From positions 62,001-126,000 of the forward strand of contig ONCK01000007.1 of the NCBI GenBank assembly GCA_900316315.1: 64,000 nucleotides of DNA, in the 5' to 3' direction. Position 1 is the first letter of the stretch; every line of letters starts with the position of its first letter. The notes under the pieces are model-generated. The model saw nothing but the letters and a program-made list of their open reading frames with translations. It did not search any database and was not told where the DNA came from. The position numbers and the translations under genes are program-made. The DNA is from an uncultured Prevotellaceae bacterium (lineage in GTDB: Bacteria > Bacteroidota > Bacteroidia > Bacteroidales > Bacteroidaceae). Shown in pieces: positions 10,801 through 18,673 of this stretch.

Positions 10801-11122
10801 GCACAGCTGGACTCCCTCCAACACCCATACAGACGTACCCCGTGTCGATGTATCCGACCAGTACACCAATGCTACATCTGACCGCTTCCTCAAGAGCGCT
10901 GACTACTTCAATCTCAACAACGTTCAGATCGGCTACACGCTGCCCAAGAATTTCGTCAACAAGTTCTTCATCCAAAACCTCCGCATCTTTGTGAGTGCAG
11001 ACAACGTATGTCTGATCTCCGCACGTCGCGGCTTGGATCCCCGTCGTAGCTTCGTCAGCTCTACTACTCAGACCTACTCTCCACTGCGTAGCGTATCAGC
11101 AGGTCTGACCATCACCTTCTAA
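7856..11122 (+). CDS. SusC/RagA family TonB-linked outer membrane transporter
   Basis: A 1088-residue outer-membrane import channel that works with its SusD partner and is energised by TonB. A signal peptide (MKRFMLILACLLMMTGFAMA) is followed by a carboxypeptidase-regulatory-like domain (about 28-100), the plug (LDEAVVIAYGTAKKSEFTGS; SVEKDAAASALYGARSGNGV), and a long beta-barrel ending in an aromatic residue (SAGLTITF). It has an extra N-terminal domain of the usual SusC kind but no STN domain, so anti-sigma signalling through it is unlikely. The next gene is susD, 22 bases downstream. No glycoside hydrolase or regulator is adjacent, so the ligand (glycan, peptide or other) is unknown. Confidence 0.93.
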   Translation: MKRFMLILACLLMMTGFAMAQSSQGRKVIGVVTSAETGKPIQGARVFVNGTSYGTVTDAEGTFNLQIPNKYKVLTVTFFGMQTENVAISNRMNIMLRDNAKNLDEAVVIAYGTAKKSEFTGSVSTMKSENLEKLQVSNVTKALTGSIAGVQAQSSNGQPGTSATVLVRGVGSINASVTPLYVVDGVPFDGDISSINPADIASISVEKDAAASALYGARSGNGVVMITTKKGKKGNARVTFDMKIGQNSREIKNYDVLQTPGAYIEKAYQALYNGQYYNTGTSAAAAHLYANQVLMSGSNAAGGLGYNIYTVPDGQYLIGTNGKLNPNATLGYSDGTNYYTPDDWDRVTFSNNLRQEYNASISGGNNQMDYFASFNYLNDQGVIEHSSLTRYSFRFNTNYQINNWMKVGANLAYSYQNSHYPAEQTTTNSSGNAFAVAYSMAPIYPIYIRTANGTVARDALGRVIYDYGDGKYSAGNRPTNNMCNPYASLLYDRSQYLSDIFSSNMYATITPLAGLSITGRFGLNIDNTRANLGSNPFYGQFATIGGTVDQAHQRTRGRDYQLIAEYRHSFADVHHMSVMAGYDGYSLTVDELTGHGANLYNPLVYVISNTIDSKIAGAASGSYATKGYIFRGTYDYKETYFASASFRRDGSSRFAKGQRWGSFWSASAAWEMTKETWMKPLTWVDQLKLRASFGQQGNDGIGNDYAYIDQYTMTGADGVFSDGSLKYKGNPNLKWEKSNSFNIGFDFSVLKQKLYGSIEYYSRQTSNMLYNKTVAGSAGYTSIPMNIGKMRNNGVELDLHSLLINQKDMTLTLDFNATFQGNKIIKLHPDLKGEWINGARIFREGKSMYSLYLVKWAGVAPQNGTSTYYTKVTDDAGNVTGYQEKTTSYQGGQALYWAKDDKGNEYKTSDWSAAQSSNRHATKSLLPKVYGGFGATFTFHGFDASFLIQYSLGGHIFDSGYQTFMHGGDGSNAGFNWHKDILHSWTPSNTHTDVPRVDVSDQYTNATSDRFLKSADYFNLNNVQIGYTLPKNFVNKFFIQNLRIFVSADNVCLISARRGLDPRRSFVSSTTQTYSPLRSVSAGLTITF

Positions 11123-11144
11123 TCACAATAACAAGTCTGACAAA

Positions 11145-12743
11145 ATGAAAACAACATACAAAATCTTAAGTGTCGCTCTGTCGATACTGCTATTCTCAGC
11201 TTGTACTGATTTGGACACGGCTCCACAAGGCGGAACCATCACTGAGAATCAGAAGAAGGAGACCGCTGCCAACGACCCCTCAAAGGTTGCAGCCAGCGTC
11301 AACGCTATTTTCTCCCGCGCCAATACTTATGAAGCCTTCTCGAAGTATCATCTTGACTTTGGCTATCCCAGTGTCATGATTACGATGGATACGAGAGGAT
11401 ACGACTTCGTCTCCGACGACGTAGATTACAACTGGTTCTCTGCCGACCTGCTCTACCTCGCCAACACTACGACCTCGGCCGAAAACCGTATCATGTGGAA
11501 TACAATGTACGCCCTCATCCACAACACCAATGCCGTTGCGGCAACGATCGACGAGGCTACGACAGATACCACAGCGCAGTTCTACCTGGCCCAAGCCCTT
11601 GGCGAGCGCGCATGGTGCTACTTCGTACTGGCCAATCTCTATCAGTTTACTTACAAGGGCAATGAGAGCAAGCTCTGCGTGCCTATCATCACGGAGAAGA
11701 ATATGGCTTCCACCGGTGTAGACGGTACTCCGCGCGCTACCGTCCAGCAAGTGTACGACCAGATCCTCCACGACGCCAACAAGGCCGTCGAGCTGTTGCA
11801 AAAGACGACCATCCAGCGCGCCGACAAGCGCTACATCAGCCTCGAGGTTGCCTATGGCATCCGCGCCAGAGTGGAGCTAAGCATGGAAAACTGGGCTGCT
11901 GCAGCCGCCGATGCCAAACTTGCGCAGAAGGGCTACACGCCTCTGTCCATCGCAGAAGTCAGCAAGCCCGGATTTAACAACGACCAGAATACATCATGGA
12001 TGTGGGACGACATCCTGGCCGAGACCGACCGCGTCGTCACATCAGGTATCGTCAACTTCGCAAGCCACGTCAACTCCTTCGCTTACGGCTATGCCAACTA
12101 CGGCGGCTGGCGTAAGATCAGCTACAACCTCTTCAATCAGATTGACAGGACGGATGCACGTAGAGGATGGTGGCTTGATAAGAACGGCACCAGCGCCAAT
12201 ATCACCAAGGAGCAGGCCGCTTTCCTCAAGAGCAAAGATGCGCCTATCTTCACCAACGTGAAGTTCTATCCTTATAAGAATATCCTCGAGAACAAGACCA
12301 ATGCAGCGCCTATTCCCTACATGCGTGTAGAGGAAATGATCCTTATCGAAGCCGAAGCAACTGCCATGGCAGGCAATGCAACCGCCGGTGCAAAGATTCT
12401 TGAAAACTTTGTCAAGACTTACCGCGACCCCAACTACACCTGCACGGCGACTACGCCCGAGGGTGTCCAGGATGCTGTCTATCAGCAACGCCGCATCGAG
12501 CTCTGGGGAGAGGGCTTGTCATGGATTGATATCAAACGCCTTAAGAAAGACATGAACCGTATTGGCGCTTACTACACTTCCAAGAATGCGATATTCAATA
12601 TCCCTGCCAACAGTGACAATATGAATTATCGCTTGCCCGAGAGTGAGATTACCAACAACGTACAGATTTCCGAGAAGGACAACAATCCCGTCATAGCCGC
12701 TCCCTCTCCCGTCATAGACAATACCCAGTACGACGTCAAGTAA
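11145..12743 (+). CDS. SusD/RagB family nutrient-binding outer membrane lipoprotein
   Basis: A 532-residue surface lipoprotein that forms the lid over the SusC channel and captures the ligand. The lipobox LLFSAC puts the lipidated Cys at about residue 20. The N-terminal TPR-like region includes ALGERAWCYFVLANLYQ, and the C-terminal SusD domain shows PYMRVEEMILIEAEATAMAG and YQQRRIELWGEGLSWIDIKR, the most conserved SusD segments. Length is normal. It lies between susC and a third lipoprotein gene (47 bases downstream), all in one operon. The ligand cannot be predicted. Confidence 0.93.
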   Translation: MKTTYKILSVALSILLFSACTDLDTAPQGGTITENQKKETAANDPSKVAASVNAIFSRANTYEAFSKYHLDFGYPSVMITMDTRGYDFVSDDVDYNWFSADLLYLANTTTSAENRIMWNTMYALIHNTNAVAATIDEATTDTTAQFYLAQALGERAWCYFVLANLYQFTYKGNESKLCVPIITEKNMASTGVDGTPRATVQQVYDQILHDANKAVELLQKTTIQRADKRYISLEVAYGIRARVELSMENWAAAAADAKLAQKGYTPLSIAEVSKPGFNNDQNTSWMWDDILAETDRVVTSGIVNFASHVNSFAYGYANYGGWRKISYNLFNQIDRTDARRGWWLDKNGTSANITKEQAAFLKSKDAPIFTNVKFYPYKNILENKTNAAPIPYMRVEEMILIEAEATAMAGNATAGAKILENFVKTYRDPNYTCTATTPEGVQDAVYQQRRIELWGEGLSWIDIKRLKKDMNRIGAYYTSKNAIFNIPANSDNMNYRLPESEITNNVQISEKDNNPVIAAPSPVIDNTQYDVK

Positions 12744-12789
12744 CCGTATCTGTATAGACTCATATCTTAACCAAACAATTGCAGAACAG

Positions 12790-13770
12790 ATGAAAACAAG
12801 AAACTATATCAAATCGCTATTGCTGCTCGCCGTTGCCGGAGGTCTCTTCACCTCCTGCGACCCCGATGCAGAGGATTGGTCAGCCGGGCAACAGGCTCCG
12901 GCCGGAGCAACCCACGTCTACATTGCAGACGCTCTGACCAATACGATAGAGAAAGACCCTGCAGACGCCAAGACATTTGACATCAATCTGGAGCGTCCCG
13001 CCTCTGAGTCCAAGGCTGCCCAGGCTGTCAAGATCGAGGTTGTAAAAAATGACAGCAATGTCTTTACAGTGCCCGACACGGCCTATTTTGCCGCAGGCGA
13101 CAGCACGACCAGCGTCACCGTCACCGCAGCCAACTATGTAGAGGGCAACGCCTACTCCCTCGAGGTCAAGCTCGCAGGTAGCACGGTCGATCCTTATACG
13201 GCTGAAAAGGCGGCGGCCAGCTACACCTTCTCTGTCATCAAGTGGGAGAATGTCGGCCAGGGCTATCTCTATGAGAATACGATCACCACTTTCTTTGGTG
13301 CCAAGCCAACACTTCTCCAGCTCAAGGACATCCAGCGCGCTAAGACTACTTCCGACGTGCGCTACCGCTTCACCGCCCCCTTCTGTGCTGAAGCCACAGA
13401 CCAAGATGAAAATGGCGCCTTCGACTACTATCCTTTCAACCAGGCAACGGATATCACCGGCACCCATAAGTGGGTACTCAAAGTCACTTCCAAGGGTGTC
13501 ACCTACATGGGCCGTCAGTATTATGGCATGGACTGGGGCTACGGAGAGTTTTATCTTATCTCGCAGGGCTATGGTAAGATCAGCAAAGACGTTATCACAT
13601 TTCCCGCTAACTCACTTGCTATCTTCATGGCCAAACATGGTGGTGCTCTCGTCAAGAGTCCTAACTACATCTTCCTGAGCAAAGATGCTTACACGGCATT
13701 TGTCAAAGCCAACGCCGGCAGCAAGGCCTACGGCCTCGCAGTCAACAAGGCTGACAAGAAGCTGAAGTAG
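12790..13770 (+). CDS. Third lipoprotein of the SusCD locus, unknown ligand
   Basis: A 326-residue predicted lipoprotein: signal peptide with lipobox LFTSC (Cys at about residue 23) followed by an acidic stretch, which is typical of surface export in Bacteroidetes. Residues about 45-150 are Thr/Val/Ala-rich and look like a beta-sandwich resembling Calx-beta or DUF4843-type domains (YFAAGDSTTSVTVTAANYVE). The C-terminal part is rich in Tyr and Gly (GRQYYGMDWGYGEFYLISQG) and I do not recognise it. It is the last gene before a strong terminator. By position it is probably an accessory ligand-binding protein (SusE/F-like role); that is inference from context. Confidence 0.7.
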   Translation: MKTRNYIKSLLLLAVAGGLFTSCDPDAEDWSAGQQAPAGATHVYIADALTNTIEKDPADAKTFDINLERPASESKAAQAVKIEVVKNDSNVFTVPDTAYFAAGDSTTSVTVTAANYVEGNAYSLEVKLAGSTVDPYTAEKAAASYTFSVIKWENVGQGYLYENTITTFFGAKPTLLQLKDIQRAKTTSDVRYRFTAPFCAEATDQDENGAFDYYPFNQATDITGTHKWVLKVTSKGVTYMGRQYYGMDWGYGEFYLISQGYGKISKDVITFPANSLAIFMAKHGGALVKSPNYIFLSKDAYTAFVKANAGSKAYGLAVNKADKKLK

Positions 13771-13797
13771 TCATCCTACGTAAGCTCTACTGATATT

Positions 13798-13840
13798 GAG
13801 CGGCGGTCTACAGACACGTAGGCCGCCGCTCTTGTCTTTG
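13798..13840 (+). terminator. Intrinsic terminator of the susCD operon
   Basis: Stem arms GAGCGGCGGTCTAC (13798-13811) and GTAGGCCGCCGCTC (13818-13831) pair at 13 of 14 positions around a 6-base loop, followed by a T-rich run (TTGTCTTTGT). It starts 28 bases after the stop codon. Confidence 0.85.
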
Positions 13841-15530
13841 TACCCCTCTGCGCCGACACAAGCTGACCCCGTAAAGGCGAAAAGAGACCTACGAGCCCCA
13901 CAAGACACATCAGTCAAAAGCGCAAGGGTGCGCCACCCTACTATAATGCCTCCACTGCTCATCACATCCCCTCATGCTCCATACAAGCTTACGAGTGATT
14001 GTCCCGGCAAATCGAGAGCAAGGACAGACAAATCACTCAGCCCATCGGAAACGGGGAATATTTTTATGAGCCAAGCATCTCAGACAGGTGCAGAGGACCA
14101 CCCTCCTTGCATGGGCTGACCTAGCCACCGTACCCTGTGGACAGATACTCTACAGGCAGGACAGGGCGTCCATCATCATGCTCCCGGGAGACAGGCACCG
14201 TGAGGCCGGACGATAGCAGTCTCCCCTCATTGACTTTGCAACCCGACCACCTCCTTGACCGTCGTAAGACCCCTTGACACTACGGCTTGAAGAAAAACCT
14301 GCTCCAGGAAGTGCATCGTACAGATTTGGCTCTCAGATGTAGAGACTCCCCCAAGCGGACGAGAAGTCTCCGATATCTTTAGACAACCCCGGTTTTTTCA
14401 TATAATAAATCCGAAAGACCGCCCCACTCAGGTGCCGATGTCGTGATGACAAGACGCCTTGTAAGCGCAACAAGGTCGGATGTAGTTTAGACCAGGTCGG
14501 ACTTAGTTTAAACTGGAAGGCGAGTTGTTATCGCCTGATAGCCAGTGAGTTGCAAAAGTATCAAATCTTGTTTGCAATTCATTGGATTTCAGTGAGTTAC
14601 AAAGGCATTTTCGGACAAATTATCGCTTTTGGTCTTCAGAGATAAACTGGAAATCGTTGCTCCGTTTTTTATTATAAAACTATTTTGTCTCAGCGAGTTC
14701 TTGACGAGCATGGTTGTCTACATCTGCAGGCTTGATAGTCGCAGAGAAGACGGTGAGGAAAGCGGCAGCAAGACAGAGGCCACGCCGTCTGGAGACGATG
14801 GCGACGGAATAGGCACTCGATGAAGCGGGGAGCAGCAAGGAGCGTGGTCTGAACAGCGACGGGCCCGCCCTATAGGACAGCCCATCAGGAGGCGTCCGTC
14901 TCCGGCGCGTATCCCCGCGCATTGGCGATGGACACAGAGAAGAGCCGCTGGCAGACATTCGGCGGACGAGGAGGCAGATTTTGCCCTCTCCATGATTTAC
15001 CGCTGCCCCATGCTTTCTCTGCAAGACCGCCTTCCGCTTGGACCAAGTCCGATGCCACTGCAGCCGCAAGGCGCCTCGTAACGCTCCTCAGCCCACCCGA
15101 TACGAGGGCGTCCGATTTTTGCACAGTTTGTCGCAGATCAACAGTTTACAGTTCAATTGTTGGATGAGGCGCGAGGCAGACTGCACAGACTGCAAGGAGA
15201 TGATGGGAGCCTACCTCTCCTCGTGCTGCTGTATCCCCCACCTATGGTAACGAGAGCGACGGCTCCACGCATGCGCTTCTGTCGGACTCAAGGCCAGCAG
15301 ACCCGTCCGTACACTACATGGCACGCAGGCAGAGGTGACGGAATCCGGTGGCCAAGTCGGCAAGGCGCTCCTATGCGAGCGGATACCGGACAGGCATACT
15401 CGGTCATGCCCTTGAGCCGCTACCAGCCGTCTGCCCGCCATGGCGGGTCAGCCTCATGCCTGACTCAGGCCGGGCCCCTCTCATCCGGTCAGGCAGGCAG
15501 AGGCAACGGCGGCAAATATGGGAGTCGTTT
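13841..15530. other. Long noncoding spacer
   Basis: About 1.7 kb without a credible gene: short open frames on both strands lack family features, start signals and consistent codon use. It holds repeat copy A (14393-14735). The rest is GC-rich sequence with no tRNA or recognised RNA motif; near 15045 and 15100 it has more occurrences of the word GTCCGAT. It ends at the promoter of the menG operon. Confidence 0.55.
14393..14735 (+). repeat. Interspersed intergenic element, copy A
   Basis: Aligns by eye over most of its length with copies at 29.8 kb (minus), 39.0 kb (minus) and 51.1 kb (plus). It starts with an AT motif (TTTTTTCATATAATAAA at 14393), then AGGTGCCGATGTCGTGATGA, a hairpin (14457-14475), two 19-base units with a 21-base period (14475-14493 and 14496-14514; the second is GTCGGACTTAGTTTAAACT), GGAAGGCGAGTTGTTATCGC, and a second AT motif (TTTTTTATTATAAAA, about 14665-14679). 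Similarity to copy D goes on to about 14735. There is no open frame inside. Confidence 0.85.
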
Positions 15531-15562
15531 TTTGTGAGAATGAATTTTTCTCTTTACCTTTG
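15531..15562 (+). promoter_or_regulatory. Bacteroidetes-type promoter for the menG-aroE operon
   Basis: TTTG at 15531-15534, a 20-base spacer, and TACCTTTG at 15555-15562, a full match to the -33/-7 consensus. The menG ATG is at 15596. This promoter also rules out an upstream in-frame ATG (15518) as the start. Confidence 0.8.
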
Positions 15563-15595
15563 TGCTATATTAGTCTAAGAAGGCGAAGGCAGCAG

Positions 15596-16330
15596 ATGTA
15601 CGACCAGGAGAAGATCAAGCCCTATAGTCAGGACGAGCCCAAGGGGGCACAGGTCGAGCGCATGTTTGACAGCATCGCGCCGTCGTATGACTTGCTCAAC
15701 CATCTGCTCTCGCTGGGCATAGACCGCCGCTGGCGTTGTCGCACCATCGATACGCTGGCCGCATATCCCCATCGGGAAGTCCTCGACGTAGCCACCGGCA
15801 CGGGAGACTTTGCCCTGCTGACCTGCCGACGTCTCAAGCCCGAGCGTCTCGTCGCCTGCGACATCTCCGAGGGCATGATGCAAGTAGGCCGCCACAAGGC
15901 CGAGGAGGCCGGACTGTCCGACCGTATCACCTTCAGGCAGGAGGACTGCATGGCGCTGTCGCTGCCGGACGACAGTTTTGACATTGTCACCGTCGCCTAT
16001 GGCGTACGCAATTTCAGCGACCTCGACCGCGGCCTCAGCGAGATGAGACGCGTGCTGCGCCCAGGCGGGCATCTGGCCATCCTGGAGCTCTGTACGCCCA
16101 ACAAGGCGCCGATGCGGCAGCTCTTCCGGCTCTACTCCCATGTGTGGATGCCGCTGGTGGGCCGCTTGGTCAGTCACGACAAGCGCGCCTACCGCTACCT
16201 GCCCGCCACGATGGAAGCCTTCCCGCAAGGAGAGGTGATGCAGCAGATACTGATCAAGGCCGGATTTAGCCCAGTCACCTTCAAGCGCTTCACCTGCGGT
16301 CTCTCGACCATGTACCTCGCCACAAAATAA
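15596..16330 (+). CDS. ubiE: Demethylmenaquinone / ubiquinone C-methyltransferase
   Basis: A 244-residue SAM-dependent methyltransferase that carries out the last step of menaquinone synthesis, C-methylation of demethylmenaquinone. In an anaerobe of this group the quinone should be menaquinone, so menG is an equally valid name. Seen: the N-terminal VERMFDSIAPSYDLLNHLLS, SAM motif I VLDVATGTGDFAL, the acidic residue in VACDISEGMM, and post-motif FDIVTVAYGVRNFSDL, all standard for UbiE. The start is set by the promoter at 15531-15562. The shikimate gene aroE follows after 9 bases; both feed chorismate/menaquinone metabolism, so co-transcription makes sense. Confidence 0.93.
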   Translation: MYDQEKIKPYSQDEPKGAQVERMFDSIAPSYDLLNHLLSLGIDRRWRCRTIDTLAAYPHREVLDVATGTGDFALLTCRRLKPERLVACDISEGMMQVGRHKAEEAGLSDRITFRQEDCMALSLPDDSFDIVTVAYGVRNFSDLDRGLSEMRRVLRPGGHLAILELCTPNKAPMRQLFRLYSHVWMPLVGRLVSHDKRAYRYLPATMEAFPQGEVMQQILIKAGFSPVTFKRFTCGLSTMYLATK

Positions 16331-16339
16331 ATATTTACC

Positions 16340-17086
16340 ATGACTACATACGGACTCATCGGCTACCCGCTCGTACACTCCTTCAGCCGCAAGTATTTTA
16401 CTGAGAAATTTGCCGCCGAAGGTCTCGATGCAGAGTACCTCAATTTTGAAATCCCCTCGATAGGCCAGTTGCCGTCAATCCTGCAGGCTCATCCCGACCT
16501 GCGTGGCCTCAACGTGACCATCCCCTACAAGGAGCAAGTCATCTCCTACCTCGATGCGCTCGATGAGGGAGCGCGGGCAATAGGAGCCGTCAACGTCATA
16601 CGCATCAGCCACAGCGATGGGCGTACAGTACTCAAGGGGTACAATGCCGACGTCATCGGATTTATAGACTCCCTGCATCCCCTGCTGCGGCCTCACCATC
16701 GCCAGGCACTCGTACTGGGTACCGGCGGCGCCTCCAAGGCCATCACCTACGGCTTGCGACAGCTCGGCATCACGCCAACCCTCGTAAGCCGCACGCCCCG
16801 CAAGGGCATGCTGGCCTACTCCGACCTCGACGAGGAGGTCATGAGAAAGTATCTCGTCATCGTCAACTGCACTCCTGTAGGCACCTACCCCAAGGTCGAT
16901 GCCTGCCCCGACATACCCTACTGGTTGCTGACGCCGGACCATCTGCTCTACGACCTCGTCTACAATCCAGAGAAGACGCTCTTTCTCCAGCGGGGTGAGG
17001 CGCAGGGCGCACAAATCAAGAACGGGCTCGAGATGCTCCACCGCCAGGCAGAGGCGAGCTGGGACTTCTGGCATATCCAAGACTGA
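16340..17086 (+). CDS. aroE: Shikimate dehydrogenase
   Basis: A 248-residue NADP-dependent enzyme that reduces 3-dehydroshikimate to shikimate in the aromatic pathway leading to chorismate. Substrate-site motifs are GYPLVHSFSRKYF and LNVTIPYKEQV with the catalytic Lys. The nucleotide-binding loop is VLGTGGASKA, followed by VNCTPVGTYP and the C-terminal GAQIKNGLEMLHRQAEASW. It is slightly shorter than the E. coli enzyme, as is usual for Bacteroidetes AroE. It lies between menG (9 bases) and the TPM gene (3 bases). Confidence 0.93.
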   Translation: MTTYGLIGYPLVHSFSRKYFTEKFAAEGLDAEYLNFEIPSIGQLPSILQAHPDLRGLNVTIPYKEQVISYLDALDEGARAIGAVNVIRISHSDGRTVLKGYNADVIGFIDSLHPLLRPHHRQALVLGTGGASKAITYGLRQLGITPTLVSRTPRKGMLAYSDLDEEVMRKYLVIVNCTPVGTYPKVDACPDIPYWLLTPDHLLYDLVYNPEKTLFLQRGEAQGAQIKNGLEMLHRQAEASWDFWHIQD

Positions 17087-17089
17087 CCA

Positions 17090-18028
17090 ATGACCCACCG
17101 CCTGCGACTCCTCCTCTCCCTCCTCCTGCTGCTGACAGTCCTGCCAGCGGCCAGCAAGGTGTGGAAACCCGAGGACGTCACGATGGCTCACCTCCAGGAT
17201 AGCCTGCGCTGGGTCTGCAACCCAGAGGGTATCCTCTCGCAGAGCGCCGTAGACACCATGGACGCCACGCTCAGCCATCTGTATCAGACGCGCGGCGTAG
17301 AAACCGTGGTAGTGGTCGTGGGCCGGGTGACCGATGGAGACACTTACAGCTTCGCCCGCGACCTGGGCAACACCCAGGGCGTAGGCAGCAAGCGACAACG
17401 GACGGGACTCGTCATCGTGCTTGCCACTGAGGACCGCCGCTACAGCATCCTGACCGCCCAAGGACTCGAGGGATCCCTGCCCGATGCCATCTGCAACCGC
17501 GTCGAAAAGCTATACATGGTCCCCTATCTCAAAGAGGGACAATGGGACAGCGCCATGGTCAAAGGTGTACAGGTCATCGACCAATATCTCCAGGGTGACA
17601 CCTCGCTCGTCAAGGATGCTGAGGAAGAGGACGATGATCCCGTCAGCACGATACTGGCCCTGCTGAGCGTGTCCGCCTTTGCGCTTATCTTTGCCCTACT
17701 CCTCAAGCGCTCCGGATACCGGTCTTGTCCGCGCTGCGGCCGGCGCAAACTGACGGCCGTCACACGCCACTTCCTCTACACGCGGGGCCAGTCGGACTAC
17801 TACCGCGTGGTGTACCTCTGCAAAAACTGCCAGTACAGCGAGTCGCGCATCGAGCGCACACCCCATCAGGACGGCAACGGCGGAGCTGGAGGCTTCCTCC
17901 TCGGTACTGCGCTGGGCAGCAGCCTAGGCCGCGGCGGCTGGGGCGGAGGAGGCTGGGGAGGCGGTATAGGCGGCTCCTTCGGCGGAGGAGGAGGCTTCAG
18001 CGGAGGAGGAGCCTCGGGCGGATTTTGA
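17090..18028 (+). CDS. TPM domain membrane protein with zinc ribbon and Gly-rich tail
   Basis: A 312-residue envelope protein. A signal peptide (LLLSLLLLLTVLPAASK) precedes a TPM/Psb32-type domain (about 30-180: TVVVVVGRVTDGDTYSFARD, then TGLVIVLATEDRRYSI and QGLEGSLPDAI). A membrane segment follows (ILALLSVSAFALIFALLL, about 185-203), then a zinc-ribbon-like segment with CPRCG and CKNC, and a tail of almost only Gly, Ser and Trp. TPM proteins next to LemA are common; in plants the fold helps photosystem II repair, and in bacteria its role is unknown. The following lemA gene fits the usual pairing. Confidence 0.85.
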   Translation: MTHRLRLLLSLLLLLTVLPAASKVWKPEDVTMAHLQDSLRWVCNPEGILSQSAVDTMDATLSHLYQTRGVETVVVVVGRVTDGDTYSFARDLGNTQGVGSKRQRTGLVIVLATEDRRYSILTAQGLEGSLPDAICNRVEKLYMVPYLKEGQWDSAMVKGVQVIDQYLQGDTSLVKDAEEEDDDPVSTILALLSVSAFALIFALLLKRSGYRSCPRCGRRKLTAVTRHFLYTRGQSDYYRVVYLCKNCQYSESRIERTPHQDGNGGAGGFLLGTALGSSLGRGGWGGGGWGGGIGGSFGGGGGFSGGGASGGF

Positions 18029-18062
18029 CCCAAGAGCATATTCATTATAAATACTCAACCAT

Positions 18063-18653
18063 ATGAAAAGAAAATTCTCAACCCTCATCGCCGTCATCGT
18101 CATCGTACTGATCTTGGTCGGTTGCGGCGCATCGCAGTACAACAGTATCGTCGAGCAGGACGAGGCCGTATCGACGGCATGGGCCAATGTGGAGACACAG
18201 TACCAGCGCCGGGCAGACCTCATCCCCAACCTCGTCAACACCGTCAAGGGATATGCCAAGCACGAGGAGAATACATTTAAGGAAGTGACCGAGGCCCGCG
18301 CCAAGGCGACCCAGATCACCGTCGACCCGTCCCGACTGACGCCTGAGAAACTCAAGGAGTATCAGGCTACACAGGGCGAACTGAGCGCCGCACTCGGCAA
18401 GCTCATCGCTGTGCAGGAGAACTATCCTCAACTCAAGGCCGACCAGCACTTCTCCGACTTGCAGGCACAACTCGAGGGAACGGAGAATCGTATCAACGAG
18501 AGCCGTACCCGGTACAACGAGGCCGTACAATCTTACAATCTCAAGGTGCGCCAGTTCCCCATCAATCTGCTGGCCAAGATGATGGGCTTCGAGCAGAAGA
18601 CCAAGTTTGAGGCCCAGTCAGGCGCAGAAAAGGCTCCGGAAGTAAAATTTTAG
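18063..18653 (+). CDS. lemA: LemA family protein
   Basis: A 196-residue protein of the LemA family, a mostly alpha-helical envelope protein of unknown biochemical role, with the N-terminus outside. It has an N-terminal hydrophobic segment ending in LVGCG, which could be a lipobox, so it may be a lipoprotein. It shows the conserved NSIVEQDEAVSTAWANVETQ, YQRRADLIPNLVNTVKGYA and the later ENRINESRTRYNEAVQSYN. Its partner, the TPM protein, is just upstream and purM just downstream (20 bases). Confidence 0.92.
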   Translation: MKRKFSTLIAVIVIVLILVGCGASQYNSIVEQDEAVSTAWANVETQYQRRADLIPNLVNTVKGYAKHEENTFKEVTEARAKATQITVDPSRLTPEKLKEYQATQGELSAALGKLIAVQENYPQLKADQHFSDLQAQLEGTENRINESRTRYNEAVQSYNLKVRQFPINLLAKMMGFEQKTKFEAQSGAEKAPEVKF

Positions 18654-18673
18654 ACTCAAAGCATCTCAAAATC

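Noticed and set aside
14393-14735. The repeated element as a tRNA or known riboswitch
   Set aside because: No cloverleaf, no T-loop GTTCRAnYC, and no consensus of TPP, cobalamin, SAM or FMN aptamers could be fitted.
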